DNA of 53,596 bases, from positions 1 through 53,596 of the IMG/VR virus record IMGVR_UViG_3300025030_000023. The stretch is one strand, 5' to 3'. Under the pieces are notes generated by a model. It did no database searches. It saw nothing but the letters and a program-made list of their open reading frames with translations, and was not told the origin of the DNA. This document shows positions 1-6,495 of the stretch, one piece after another. The stretch's first letter is position 1. Each line of letters begins with the position of its first letter. A program made the translations under genes and the position numbers. The DNA is from a virus.

Positions 1-83
1 CCCCCACCTGCCCCAAGATGCCAGTTTTAACCCATTGCAATGCACTGAGAGAGGCCAATAGAAAGGCCAAGGAGGGGAAATGA
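1..83 (+). CDS. 3' end of a small Cys-containing protein (complete copy at 53418)
   Basis: This is the C-terminal part of a 44-residue protein cut by the contig end. The complete gene is at 53418-53552. Base 1 is the second base of a codon, and the stop (81-83) overlaps the ATG of the next gene, which suggests translational coupling. Confidence 0.75.
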   Translation, partial: PTCPKMPVLTHCNALREANRKAKEGK

Positions 84-127
84 AGGTGATTTCCAGCATA
101 GAGTTTTCCATTCTCGACAATGGCAAG
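1..127. repeat. terminal direct repeat, copy 1 (assembly overlap)
   Basis: These 127 bases are identical to the last 127 bases of the window (53470-53596). The repeat falls inside coding sequence and 127 is a common assembler k-mer length. It is therefore best read as a circular contig opened at an arbitrary point rather than as a biological terminal repeat. The non-redundant genome would be 53,469 bp. Confidence 0.9.
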
Positions 128-445
128 TATCGGCTGGACAAGGCCATTATTTATCACTCCCCACGGTACGACCGCACCATCACCGTACCAGCCGGATATA
201 TCAGCGACGGCGCAACGGGGGCAATGGATATTGCGTCTCAAGCGTGGTGGGTCCATGATCGTGCGTGTGAAGGGAAATGGAATGATGGAACCGACATCTG
301 CAACTGGGAGTGTTCCCAAATCTTGCAGGACATTTTGGCGGCAGAGGGCAGGTGGTGGCAGTCAAAATATTGGTTCGCCGCAACATTCCTGTTTGGAGGC
401 GGCAAGGCTCGCAAGAACGGGATGTTCAAAGTGAGGACAGCATGA
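80..445 (+). CDS. DUF1353 family phage protein
   Basis: This 121-residue protein resembles DUF1353. It has the family-like stretch VPAGYISDGATG near residue 37, followed by a WWVHDRACEG block corresponding to the family's conserved His-Asp. DUF1353 proteins are common near phage lysis and tail genes and their function is not established. A ribosome site (GGAGGGG) precedes the ATG. The gene follows the lysis cassette once the circle is closed and overlaps the next gene by ATGA. Confidence 0.7.
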   Translation: MKVISSIEFSILDNGKYRLDKAIIYHSPRYDRTITVPAGYISDGATGAMDIASQAWWVHDRACEGKWNDGTDICNWECSQILQDILAAEGRWWQSKYWFAATFLFGGGKARKNGMFKVRTA

Positions 446-633
446 AACGTCGCATTGGCTCCGCCGCAGGGGGCGCTATCGCTACGGCTGCAATACCGGC
501 AGGAATGGGCGTGTGGGACTTGAAAGTATTAGCGGGAGCTGCTGCAATTGGCGCGATAGGGGGGCTGTGTGGGGTGAACGTCGCGCAAAGGGTGCAGAGG
601 GCAATGGCGCAAAGAAAAGCGCCCCCACCGTAG
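442..633 (+). CDS. small Gly/Ala-rich membrane protein
   Basis: This 63-residue protein has a basic start (MKRR) and two Gly/Ala-rich hydrophobic stretches (about residues 5-22 and 26-46), followed by a basic tail. It is probably an inner-membrane peptide. I chose the ATG at 442 because it overlaps the stop of the DUF1353 gene and GAGGA lies just upstream. Its position after the lysis genes allows a holin or holin-regulator role, but there is no diagnostic motif. Confidence 0.6.
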   Translation: MKRRIGSAAGGAIATAAIPAGMGVWDLKVLAGAAAIGAIGGLCGVNVAQRVQRAMAQRKAPPP

Positions 634-648
634 CAGGGGCGCGGGTGG

Positions 649-912
649 TTACTCTGCCGGTTCGTAAGTGGCTGCGAAAATATCCGGTTTGCAAGGGTAA
701 AACTCGCCCTTAATCCCCTTAATAATCCAGTCGCCTTTGTCTGCTCTGTGTGTACCTTCAAGCGTCGGGATGGAAAGACTCCCATTCACCCAACTAGCCA
801 ACTCATTGCCTGGGCGGTAACCTTTGTTTATCCAGTGGAGCAAACCATAACTTTCAGCATCGTCGTTAAACTGATGCGCCTCTATCACTACCGGCTTTTT
901 TCTGAACTTCAT
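649..912 (-). CDS. small conserved phage protein (MKFRKKPV type)
   Basis: This 87-residue protein starts MKFRKKPVVIEAHQF and ends with GDWIIKGIKGEFYPCKPDIF. From memory this pattern is widespread in phages, with a TLEG...GDWII core and no established function. It is the last gene of the leftward block and converges on the rightward gene ending at 633. I do not assign a role. Confidence 0.7.
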   Translation of the reverse strand: MKFRKKPVVIEAHQFNDDAESYGLLHWINKGYRPGNELASWVNGSLSIPTLEGTHRADKGDWIIKGIKGEFYPCKPDIFAATYEPAE

Positions 913-1031
913 TTTTTCCTACCCCTCTGTTATGGCTCTCGCCGTGATAGTTATTCTAGTTCCAAACCCTTTTCGTTTCTCTCTTCAGTGGAGATGCCCA
1001 CATCTCGGATGGGGTGCGCTAGAACTTGCCG

Positions 1032-1064
1032 CACCGTCTCCTTGCCCTTGCCATTGACAGACAC
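1032..1064 (-). repeat. dispersed intergenic element, copy A
   Basis: Read on the minus strand this begins GTGTCTGTC and ends GGAGACGGTG. About 11 nt later a conserved tail, AGCGCACCCCATCCGAG, follows (toward position 1005). It begins 7 nt after the stop codon of the gene at 1072-1341. Related copies are at 8357-8389 (minus), 10105-10138, 21417-21449 and 25190-25223 (plus). Confidence 0.75.
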
Positions 1065-1071
1065 TCAAGAA

Positions 1072-1341
1072 TCAATCATCCCATAACTGATGCTTCGAAC
1101 AAATTGCGTCCATGTCGGGCCTTCCACGATAAACACGCAACTCCCCGCCATCTTTGTAGACATGCTTGATGTACCGCTGGCCCGGCAGGATCTTGAACCC
1201 GTCCGTCTGCGCAGCAACATACCCTGGTACATCCTCATCCGGCAAGTCTTGGACACATGACCCGTTATGAAATACCCTTGACGCATCGCAGAAGTACTCT
1301 TTTTTAGCTCTTGGCTCAGATGCCTTTATCAAATCGCCCAC
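1072..1341 (-). CDS. hypothetical protein
   Basis: This protein of about 89 residues contains three Cys and a hydrophilic core (GFKILPGQRYIKHVYKDGGE). I do not recognise a family. A longer frame from a GTG at 1383 exists. I prefer the GTG at 1341 because a clean GGAGG lies 7 nt upstream of it, whereas the 1383 start has no ribosome site. It belongs to the leftward block. Confidence 0.6.
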   Translation of the reverse strand: MGDLIKASEPRAKKEYFCDASRVFHNGSCVQDLPDEDVPGYVAAQTDGFKILPGQRYIKHVYKDGGELRVYRGRPDMDAICSKHQLWDD

Positions 1342-1365
1342 GGTCCATCCTCCCTGTTTTTTAGT

Positions 1366-1540
1366 GCCTGTCAGTGACCGCACCCCGCAAACACCGCACT
1401 CCGTTCCGGATGCACCCCTTGCGAGATAGCGGCATTGCGGTGAAGCTTCTCACCAAACGCCTTTGACTTTCCTACGCTCAACAGATAACCAGCAACCATA
1501 TCAGTATGAGCAAAAAGGTTGTCTCGGCTTCCACTGGCTA
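1366..1540 (-). other. possible small coding remnants (unresolved)
   Basis: On the minus strand a 42-codon frame beginning MVAGYLLSVGKSKAFGEK and ending FAGCGH looks protein-like. The open frame extends upstream of the ATG without a start codon or ribosome site. A separate 18-codon frame (MEAETTFLLILIWLLVIC) does have GGAGG 8 nt before a GTG and would encode one membrane helix. Either could be real, or the stretch could be a decayed gene. Confidence 0.3.
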
Positions 1541-2008
1541 TCCCTCCGTAGATGTAGGGGCAAGGGCTTCACGGGCGATGTCGGCTAAGCAGTGCTTATA
1601 CCACTCGGGGTGAACGGATATCCGGCATAAGGCTTTTCTGTATCTGTCCCTCTCCCCCTTCACCTCTTTCAGCTCCGCATAGATGGCGTCATGGGCGACT
1701 CACCATGTGTCGCGCTCAGCAATGGTCATTTCTAGTGTCTTCGCAAGAGTTCTTACGCACTCTTTCTGCCCATCAAGTTCGGACTCAGTTGCCTCAGCCC
1801 GTTCAACAAACGAATGGCCAACTGGACCATTGGCCCAATCCGTCACGAGGCTGTCAAAGTTGGCCCTTGACTGTGCCAACTCCCCCTCTACGGTAGAGAG
1901 TTGCTGGCGCAAAAATTCTATCTGTTCGGCGTGGCGCTCAATCAACCTGTTGGTTTTGGCGTTGAACTCGGCCTCAATTTCGGCTATGAGCTTGCCTGCG
2001 TTATCCAT
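1538..2008 (-). pseudogene. coiled-coil protein gene with an in-frame TGA
   Basis: The first part (MDNAGKLIAEIEAEF..., start ATG at 2008 with GGAGG 5 nt upstream) is a Glu/Arg-rich coiled coil that stops at TGA 1700-1702. The same frame then continues for 53 more codons with equally protein-like sequence (HDAIYAELKEVKGERDRYRK ... REALAPTSTEG) to TAG at 1538. The whole resembles phage Ea22-type variable coiled-coil proteins. Nonsense decay, readthrough or a sequencing error are the options. The first 102 residues could still be made. Confidence 0.55.
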
Positions 2009-2081
2009 ACTTCCCTCCTTATCCCACATAGTTAAACATCTAAAATCATTCGTTTCTCCCCTCCGCGCAGCCGCCGACATG

Positions 2082-2159
2082 CTAGGTGGGGTGCTCCGAT
2101 ACTAATTTGTTAATGATATAAACTTCTTGGGCGTTACGGCTTTGCCGCCGCTCTGTCAT
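2082..2159 (-). CDS. very small ORF (25 aa)
   Basis: The peptide is MTERRQSRNAQE followed by VYIINKLVSEHPT. It lies between the methyltransferase remnant and the coiled-coil gene, and its stop is just before an alternative upstream ATG (2080) of that gene. The ribosome site is weak (GAGG about 9 nt upstream). It may act only in coupling. Confidence 0.3.
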   Translation of the reverse strand: MTERRQSRNAQEVYIINKLVSEHPT

Positions 2160-2211
2160 GAACTGAGCCTCTGTGAGCCTCAGCCCTTCGGGTGACGGTC
2201 GCTAACGCTTA

Positions 2212-2970
2212 TCAGCCTATCAGCGTTTCCCATGCCAGTTTAACCACTGCTGGAACTTGGCCGTTTCCAGTTGCCGCAAGCCTGTCCACGATTGTGGCCA
2301 CAGCATCAAGAGTTCGTGCATCGTCGGACAAAGCCATCCGTCCTGCGTCCAGAGCTCGACCGCTGGTCTGAACCACATCAGACTTGACCCTACCGACGCC
2401 CCACTTGGTCGAGATTCTCTGCGTTCCTTTCGGCCCATTGTTGTTTTGCAGACTACTTTCAGACCATCGGTTTTGCATGGAGTCGGCCAAAATCCAGATG
2501 CGTTCGCGGAGGTGTCGTGCTCCAGCATCCGCTGCTGAAAACACTCCCCACCTAGCATTAAACCCCATCTCGGCCAAGTCTCCGAGAACCCTTCCAAGTC
2601 CCCTAGAAGTGAGAATTGGTGAGTTTTCCACGAAGACAAATCTTGGCTGTACCTCGCAAATGATCCTCGCCATTTCTCCCCAAAGTCCTTATCTTTTGCC
2701 TTCAATTCCTGCACCGGTCCCTGCACAACTAATGTCTTGGCAGGGAAACCCGCCAGAAACCACGTCAACAATGCCTCGCCACGGTCTGCCGTCAAAGGTG
2801 CAAACGTCATCCCAGACAGGGAAGGTGCCGAGAACGCCGTCATTCTGTCGCTGCATAAGTACGCTAGCGGCATAGGGGTCTCGTTCAACGGCACAGACGG
2901 TGCGCCATCCGAGAAGTTTGCCACCGAGTATTCCTCCACCAGCGCCTGCGAAAAGTGCCAACTCATTCAC
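2212..2970 (-). pseudogene. dcm-like: C5-cytosine DNA methyltransferase split by an in-frame TAA
   Basis: Read across the stop, this frame carries the C5-methyltransferase motifs in order: I (LALFAGAGGG), IV (GGFPCQD with the catalytic Cys), VI (FVFVENSP), VIII (RERIWILA) and X (ATGNGQVP). The start is GTG 2970 with GGGGAG 6 nt upstream, overlapping the end of the RepL-like gene. TAA at 2689-2691 interrupts it just after GAGIEGKR. An ATG 15 nt downstream of the stop (MARIICEVQP) is preceded by GGGGAGA, so two subunits could in principle be made, as in the split enzyme M.AquI. Nonsense decay is equally possible. Confidence 0.7.
2220..2966 (-). CDS. overlapping alternative-frame ORF of the methyltransferase gene
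   Basis: This 248-codon frame lies on the same strand as the split methyltransferase, shifted by one base, and has no stop across its full length. Its ATG (2966) overlaps the RepL-like stop as ATGA, a classic coupling arrangement. The product contains stretches I remember from many phage proteins annotated as methyltransferase-related: AGFPAKT, SSWKTHQFSLL, SETWPRWG, SGFWPTP and a C-terminal WTGLRQLETAKFQQW. Those blocks are the shifted reading of C5-MTase motifs IV, VIII and X. Whether the protein is made is unknown. Confidence 0.4.
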   Translation of the reverse strand: MSWHFSQALVEEYSVANFSDGAPSVPLNETPMPLAYLCSDRMTAFSAPSLSGMTFAPLTADRGEALLTWFLAGFPAKTLVVQGPVQELKAKDKDFGEKWRGSFARYSQDLSSWKTHQFSLLGDLEGFSETWPRWGLMLGGECFQQRMLEHDTSANASGFWPTPCKTDGLKVVCKTTMGRKERRESRPSGASVGSSLMWFRPAVELWTQDGWLCPTMHELLMLWPQSWTGLRQLETAKFQQWLNWHGKR

Positions 2971-3427
2971 TGGTTCTCCCCTCTGTCTCACTCGGCGGGG
3001 CGGATAGCGAAAGATACTCTTGATAGATGTTGGCGCGTTCATCACCTGTGACCATACAGGCATACAACGGATTGACAATATATGCACTACCCCCCTTGGC
3101 GCGAGGCCGCATAATGTCTTTCGCTATGAGCGTGGCTTTTATCTTCTTACAGTTGGCTAGTGAAACTTCGATCTCCCGTAAAATCTCTTCGGGGTCAAAG
3201 AAAACCAAATTATCCTTGCGCATATTGAGGACAAGAAACTGTATAACCTCATGCGTTGCACCTGACATCCCTTTAGGGAACATACGCCCTCTCCCGTTTT
3301 GGAACACCTTGTAAAAGATGTCCTGTAAGTATGGTGCAAACTCGGTAGCCATAAGGCTTTCACCGGTCTGCTCGTTAAAAACTTCCCTCTTTCCCTTGTA
3401 CTTCCATTTTGTGCGTTGGTTGTGCAT
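2963..3427 (-). CDS. RepL-like winged-helix protein, copy 1
   Basis: This 154-residue protein is a diverged paralogue of the protein at 8942-9388. Shared features are a basic N-terminus, GRGRMFPKGMSG matching ERGYRMYPKEMNQ, a helix-turn-helix-like central part, and a YIVNPLYAC block matching YMVNPGHAC. The layout recalls the RepL plasmid-replication family. The next gene in both copies is a cytosine methyltransferase. Here the promoter -10 box ends 5 nt before the ATG, so the mRNA should start at or next to the start codon. With palindromes in the promoter, an autoregulating transcription factor is as likely as a replication protein. Confidence 0.65.
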   Translation of the reverse strand: MHNQRTKWKYKGKREVFNEQTGESLMATEFAPYLQDIFYKVFQNGRGRMFPKGMSGATHEVIQFLVLNMRKDNLVFFDPEEILREIEVSLANCKKIKATLIAKDIMRPRAKGGSAYIVNPLYACMVTGDERANIYQEYLSLSAPPSETEGRTSE

Positions 3428-3432
3428 GAGCC

Positions 3433-3477
3433 ATATTACAAGATACGTCTGTATCCGTCAAGGATAAAATCGTATCC
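3433..3477 (-). promoter_or_regulatory. promoter with operator-like palindromes for RepL-like copy 1
   Basis: On the minus strand TTGACG (3461-3456) and TAATAT (3438-3433) are separated by 17 bp. The perfect palindrome GATAC-N4-GTATC (3442-3455) fills the spacer. A second, GGATA-N6-TATCC (3462-3477), sits just upstream of the -35, and a GTATCC half-site is at 3495-3500. Only 5 nt separate the -10 from the ATG (3427), which implies a leaderless transcript repressed from inside the promoter. Confidence 0.7.
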
Positions 3478-3500
3478 CGATAAGGTGTACTTTTGTATCC

Positions 3501-3646
3501 ACGGCACATAAGAATTACGGTGACTTACGGGCCGCACTTCTTAGTCTAGTTCATACCCTTACTGTTGAACCTTTAGCCGGTGAGTTTTTGGCTTGGTTCA
3601 CCACACTTGAAAAGAGCTTTTGAATCTCCCAGATAAGGTTTTGACT
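3501..3646. other. intergenic stretch with no recognised feature
   Basis: This lies between the RepL-like promoter and the end of the HNH gene. I see no convincing ORF, terminator or RNA here beyond a weak GGTGA/TCACC inverted repeat near 3581-3601. Confidence 0.4.
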
Positions 3647-4171
3647 TTACCGCCTGCGTTCCAACATCTGATTATATTTCTCGTTCAGATTGGTAATTGT
3701 AGCCTCAACATCTATACCGTAGTGATTCCAGAACTCCCACCCCGTTAGCCTCGCTGACCCGTGATAGCTTCCTGGCAGCGCAGGAGTGCCACCCAGAGTA
3801 TGATGCCAACAGCATATAGGCAATGTGCGGTATGAGCTGCAAACACCGCCCTTTCGCCCTTCCTTGCGCTTATTTTGGTGATGACTTTGTGCGGGACCAC
3901 CGCAGATCAAGCACGGCAAACTGCGTATCCACGCCATGTACTTTTCATCGACAACAGGGACCTCTTTTATCTGCGCCCTCATCTCCGGTCGGCTATGATT
4001 GCCCGACATCCCCCCAAGGGAAGGCTTACCGCGCTCTGCTGGGGAGGGGGTATGAAGCCTTGCACATTTTCGGCGGCAGAACTGAGAGCGTAGCCGCTCC
4101 TTGTAGTCATCATCAGACTCGGCGTAATACTGGCCCTGTATGATTTCTATGCCGCAGTGTTTGCAGTTCAT
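3647..4171 (-). CDS. Ref/DUF968-like HNH nuclease with N-terminal zinc motif
   Basis: This 174-residue protein has an N-terminal Cys pair (CKHCG) and later C..KC. Its core reads YMAWIRSLPCLICGGPAQSHHQ, then SYRTLPICCWHHTLGG. A CxxC followed by HH and a second C-WHH block is the pattern I associate with the DUF968/Ref recombination-linked HNH nucleases. A nuclease role in recombination or DNA processing is inferred. ATGA overlap with the upstream small gene shows co-translation. Confidence 0.6.
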   Translation of the reverse strand: MNCKHCGIEIIQGQYYAESDDDYKERLRSQFCRRKCARLHTPSPAERGKPSLGGMSGNHSRPEMRAQIKEVPVVDEKYMAWIRSLPCLICGGPAQSHHQNKRKEGRKGGVCSSYRTLPICCWHHTLGGTPALPGSYHGSARLTGWEFWNHYGIDVEATITNLNEKYNQMLERRR

Positions 4172-4329
4172 CAGCCGTTGTCCCTGCCAGACATTGCCGC
4201 GCTGTGACAGTCTTCGCAGTAAGGACCAGTTTTAGCGCCGTCAATTTCCCATGTTAAATAAAGGCTGTCTTCGCCCTCGCCTGCTTTGCCTGTCGGGTAT
4301 CCGCAATTGATACATATTTCTTCTTCCAT
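4171..4329 (-). CDS. small zinc-ribbon-like protein
   Basis: This 52-residue protein has two Cys pairs (CINCG near residue 6 and CEDC near residue 39), enough for one zinc site. The ATG at 4329 follows GGGAGGG by 4 nt, and the stop overlaps the HNH gene start. No function is assigned. Confidence 0.65.
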   Translation of the reverse strand: MEEEICINCGYPTGKAGEGEDSLYLTWEIDGAKTGPYCEDCHSAAMSGRDNG

Positions 4330-4413
4330 TATTCCCTCCCCCTTTTCAGTTGATCCAGATGAAACACCGCCACACTAAACGCGCTCCGCAGGTCACTTGC
4401 CCCTACTAGGGGT

Positions 4414-4743
4414 TTACGTTATCAGTAGGTCAATGCCATGTACTGACTTCATCAAGTGCATCTTGACGCGGAACACATCAGTCTGGACCCCTTTCACGTC
4501 CTCAACAACCGTCTTCCCTGTCGCATCATCAATGTAGACGAAATCAGCACAGTACCGCAGGGCTGGCTTACGCCTCCCATGCAGAACCACAGAAGGTGCC
4601 AAGATGAAAACCCGTTGGCGGTCTAATTCTCTGATCTTGCCCACTTTGTAAAGCATCTTCAAATCTTGCCACCGGCGTCCTTCCTTGGCTGAGTCAAACT
4701 TGATGCCATCTATTACCACCTTCTTGTTGCCGTACTTGGGCAT
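4414..4743 (-). CDS. DUF1064 family protein (nuclease-like fold)
   Basis: This 109-residue protein matches the DUF1064 pattern as I recall it. It starts MPKYGNKKVVIDGIKFDSAKE, has YCADFVYIDD in the middle and VVEDVKG near residue 82. The E (start), D, and E-x-K arrangement resembles PD-(D/E)XK nucleases, and DUF1064 genes often sit among phage recombination genes. An endonuclease or junction-processing role is likely but not proven. The 4330-4413 gap has no assigned gene, although a frame ending LDQLKRGRE there looks protein-like and lacks a start. Confidence 0.7.
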   Translation of the reverse strand: MPKYGNKKVVIDGIKFDSAKEGRRWQDLKMLYKVGKIRELDRQRVFILAPSVVLHGRRKPALRYCADFVYIDDATGKTVVEDVKGVQTDVFRVKMHLMKSVHGIDLLIT

Positions 4744-4769
4744 CTATTCCTCCAGTAAAGGGTGGTGTG

Positions 4770-5486
4770 CTAGGCTATCTGCTTATGAGCTACAGGAACG
4801 AGAGACTTGCCTATCAAATCGGCATAGCTTTCGACCCTTTTCTTTGCCAGAATATAAATCTCTTTGTAGTGCAACCCTTGGTCCATACCATCCCTCAGGG
4901 CTTTCATTACAACTTGGTCAGCACTTTTGACTGTGGAAAGCTGATGAAGGTCTAGTAGGTTGCGGATGTTTTTGTACTTCTGCTCCAAAAGGAACAGGGC
5001 CTTGTTCTCCATCGTGGTCAGTGTGATGTAATACTTCGCCGCATTCATGCTGCCTTGCGCTGTGGCGTAGTCAGTGAAGTTTTTGATGGTATCAGTGGTG
5101 AGCAATCGCGTTTCCTTGCCAAGCTTGCGCTGCTCCAACCATTCAGCGTTCTGATGCATAGCCGCAAGCTGTGACAGTCGCCGTTCCATCTGGTTGAAGG
5201 CGTCAATGTATTGCAGCTTAAACTCAAGAGCTTTCTTGCCAGTGAAACCCATTGCCAATAAACTGAAGCCGTCACGGTTCATGGTAAACATGACCTGAAG
5301 CCTCTGCTGCTCGTTGAGATACGTTGACTCCCCAAAAATGGGGAGACGTTCCGGCGGCAGTTCGCCCATTAGTTTTCTGATATCGCGGATAACATGGTCA
5401 TGGCGTTTGCCGAAAACTTCAGCCACGATCAAGCTAGTGGTTTGCGCCTCCTCGCGCTGTATCGTCACTAACTGTTGCACTGTCAT
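4770..5486 (-). CDS. rha: Rha family regulatory protein, copy 1
   Basis: This 238-residue protein has the Rha-type DNA-binding N-terminus: TSLIVAEVFGKRHDHVIRDI, then FTMNRDGFSLLAMGFTGKKA and the basic-hydrophobic helix LEFKLQYIDAFNQME. Rha proteins of lambdoid phages act in the lytic/lysogenic decision. The C-terminal half is a variable helical domain. The start overlaps the end of the repressor gene at 5483, so both come from the 5705-5732 promoter. A second, different Rha is at 28736. Confidence 0.8.
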   Translation of the reverse strand: MTVQQLVTIQREEAQTTSLIVAEVFGKRHDHVIRDIRKLMGELPPERLPIFGESTYLNEQQRLQVMFTMNRDGFSLLAMGFTGKKALEFKLQYIDAFNQMERRLSQLAAMHQNAEWLEQRKLGKETRLLTTDTIKNFTDYATAQGSMNAAKYYITLTTMENKALFLLEQKYKNIRNLLDLHQLSTVKSADQVVMKALRDGMDQGLHYKEIYILAKKRVESYADLIGKSLVPVAHKQIA

Positions 5487-5680
5487 GCCACGTCTCCTAT
5501 CTTCTTGGGCTCAACTTCCAGAGCCGCCGCCAGTTTCTTGAGCACACCAAGTGACACAGCACCCCCTTTCTCTGCATGGCAGATGGTGGGGACCGACACC
5601 CCTGACTTCTCTGCCAAGTCTTGCTGTGTGAGGAAGTTCTCGGCCCGAAGCCGTCGCAAGTCTTTAATATGATATTCCAT
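5483..5680 (-). CDS. Cro/CI-type helix-turn-helix repressor
   Basis: This 65-residue protein is a single XRE-type helix-turn-helix: LRRLRAENFLTQQDLAEKSG, then VSVPTICHAEKGG, then LKKLAAALEV. I chose ATG 5680, which has GGAGG 6 nt upstream, over a longer start at 5713 without one. It is the first gene of the leftward operon and faces the rightward early promoter, so it is probably the local switch repressor. There is no peptidase or dimerisation domain. Confidence 0.8.
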   Translation of the reverse strand: MEYHIKDLRRLRAENFLTQQDLAEKSGVSVPTICHAEKGGAVSLGVLKKLAAALEVEPKKIGDVA

Positions 5681-5704
5681 GTACACCTCCGTTTTGTTTC
5701 GTCC

Positions 5705-5732
5705 AATATACATGACCCCACGCTAGAGTCAA
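5705..5732 (-). promoter_or_regulatory. leftward promoter of the repressor-Rha operon
   Basis: On the minus strand TTGACT (5732-5727) and TATATT (5710-5705) have a 16-bp spacer, 25 nt from the repressor ATG. It is divergent from the promoter at 5789-5817. Confidence 0.7.
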
Positions 5733-5788
5733 GGTTTTTATCTACGATCGACCAAAAGATATTTCTTGCCTTTATGCAAACTTTGTCC

Positions 5789-5817
5789 TTTACAACCCCC
5801 TCCCTCCGTGCTAAATT
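5789..5817 (+). promoter_or_regulatory. rightward early promoter
   Basis: TTTACA (5789-5794) and TAAATT (5812-5817) are separated by 17 bp. The first gene of the rightward early block starts at 5854 with AAAGGAGGG upstream. It is probably controlled by the repressor encoded at 5483-5680. Confidence 0.65.
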
Positions 5818-5853
5818 TGCCCCATCAGACAGACCAACTAAAGGAGGGATAAG

Positions 5854-6171
5854 ATGGACACCATGCATAAACGTACAATGAAGTTCAACGGCAACGAGAT
5901 AGTTTTCACTGATACCCCTAACTGCGGCATAGCCGGTATCGCCAATGACCAACCCGAAGAGTTGGCGGAAGAGATTGTCAATCGCTGGAACCAACACACA
6001 TGCGGCGTCGGCATGTACGGTGAAACTCCCCGCGTCCAGATCGGCAAGTTTTCCCTTTGCCGCCAGGATGACAACAGCGTGTGGTTAGAAATCGAAGGTG
6101 AGGAAGGCCAGCAGATTGGCGATGCTGTTATGGAAGCCGACTTGCAGGAAATCTTTGACAAGAGATTTTAG
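5854..6171 (+). CDS. hypothetical early protein
   Basis: This 105-residue acidic protein is the first gene of the rightward early block, with a perfect AGGAGG ribosome site. It starts MDTMHKRTMKFNGNEIVFTD and contains EELAEEIVNRWN. I do not recognise a family. As the first gene after the switch promoter it may be an early regulator or a host-takeover protein, but nothing in the sequence says which. Confidence 0.65.
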   Translation: MDTMHKRTMKFNGNEIVFTDTPNCGIAGIANDQPEELAEEIVNRWNQHTCGVGMYGETPRVQIGKFSLCRQDDNSVWLEIEGEEGQQIGDAVMEADLQEIFDKRF

Positions 6172-6179
6172 GGGGAACC

Positions 6180-6428
6180 ATGACCTACTCGGACAAAAGA
6201 ACACTGGTAGCGTTTCTCGGCATCATGCAGCACTCGCGGGACTACTCGCAACGGAAGATGGCAGATTACAGGAAGATAGCTGCAACGGTAGAGAACGACC
6301 TTGACCGCGACCTTGCCAACAGGATGAAAGCCAGATACGAGGCGAAGTCGGAAACGGCGGAAGAATTTATTGAAGATTTCATGGAGCTGTACGCCGAAGA
6401 GTTGGGGGAGTTGTCCAATGGCGAATAA
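6180..6428 (+). CDS. hypothetical small helical protein
   Basis: This 82-residue, largely helical protein has an acidic C-terminus (EEFIEDFMELYAEELGELS). GGGGG sits just upstream of the ATG. Spacing of 8 nt from the previous gene indicates one operon. No family is recognised. Confidence 0.6.
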   Translation: MTYSDKRTLVAFLGIMQHSRDYSQRKMADYRKIAATVENDLDRDLANRMKARYEAKSETAEEFIEDFMELYAEELGELSNGE

Positions 6429-6495
6429 CGAATTTAGCTGTGCCGTGAGGCACGAGCGGGTGTTAAACCCGCAAGGAGGGGGTGGTGGCGATTAG
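6418..6495 (+). CDS. possible 25-aa peptide
   Basis: This ORF (MANNEFSCAVRHERVLNPQ...) overlaps the ends of both neighbours and ends in a run of Gly created by the downstream gene's ribosome site. GGGGGAG precedes it. It may serve only to couple translation. Confidence 0.3.
   Translation: MANNEFSCAVRHERVLNPQGGGGGD

Noticed and set aside
1538-2970. Stop-codon reassignment as explanation for the in-frame TGA and TAA
   Set aside because: Two different stop codons are involved and all other genes use standard stops, so decay or local recoding is more likely.
5483-5854. A full lysogeny module with integrase and attachment site
   Set aside because: Repressor, Rha and antirepressor genes are present, but I found no integrase, recombinase or tRNA-based attachment site anywhere in the window.
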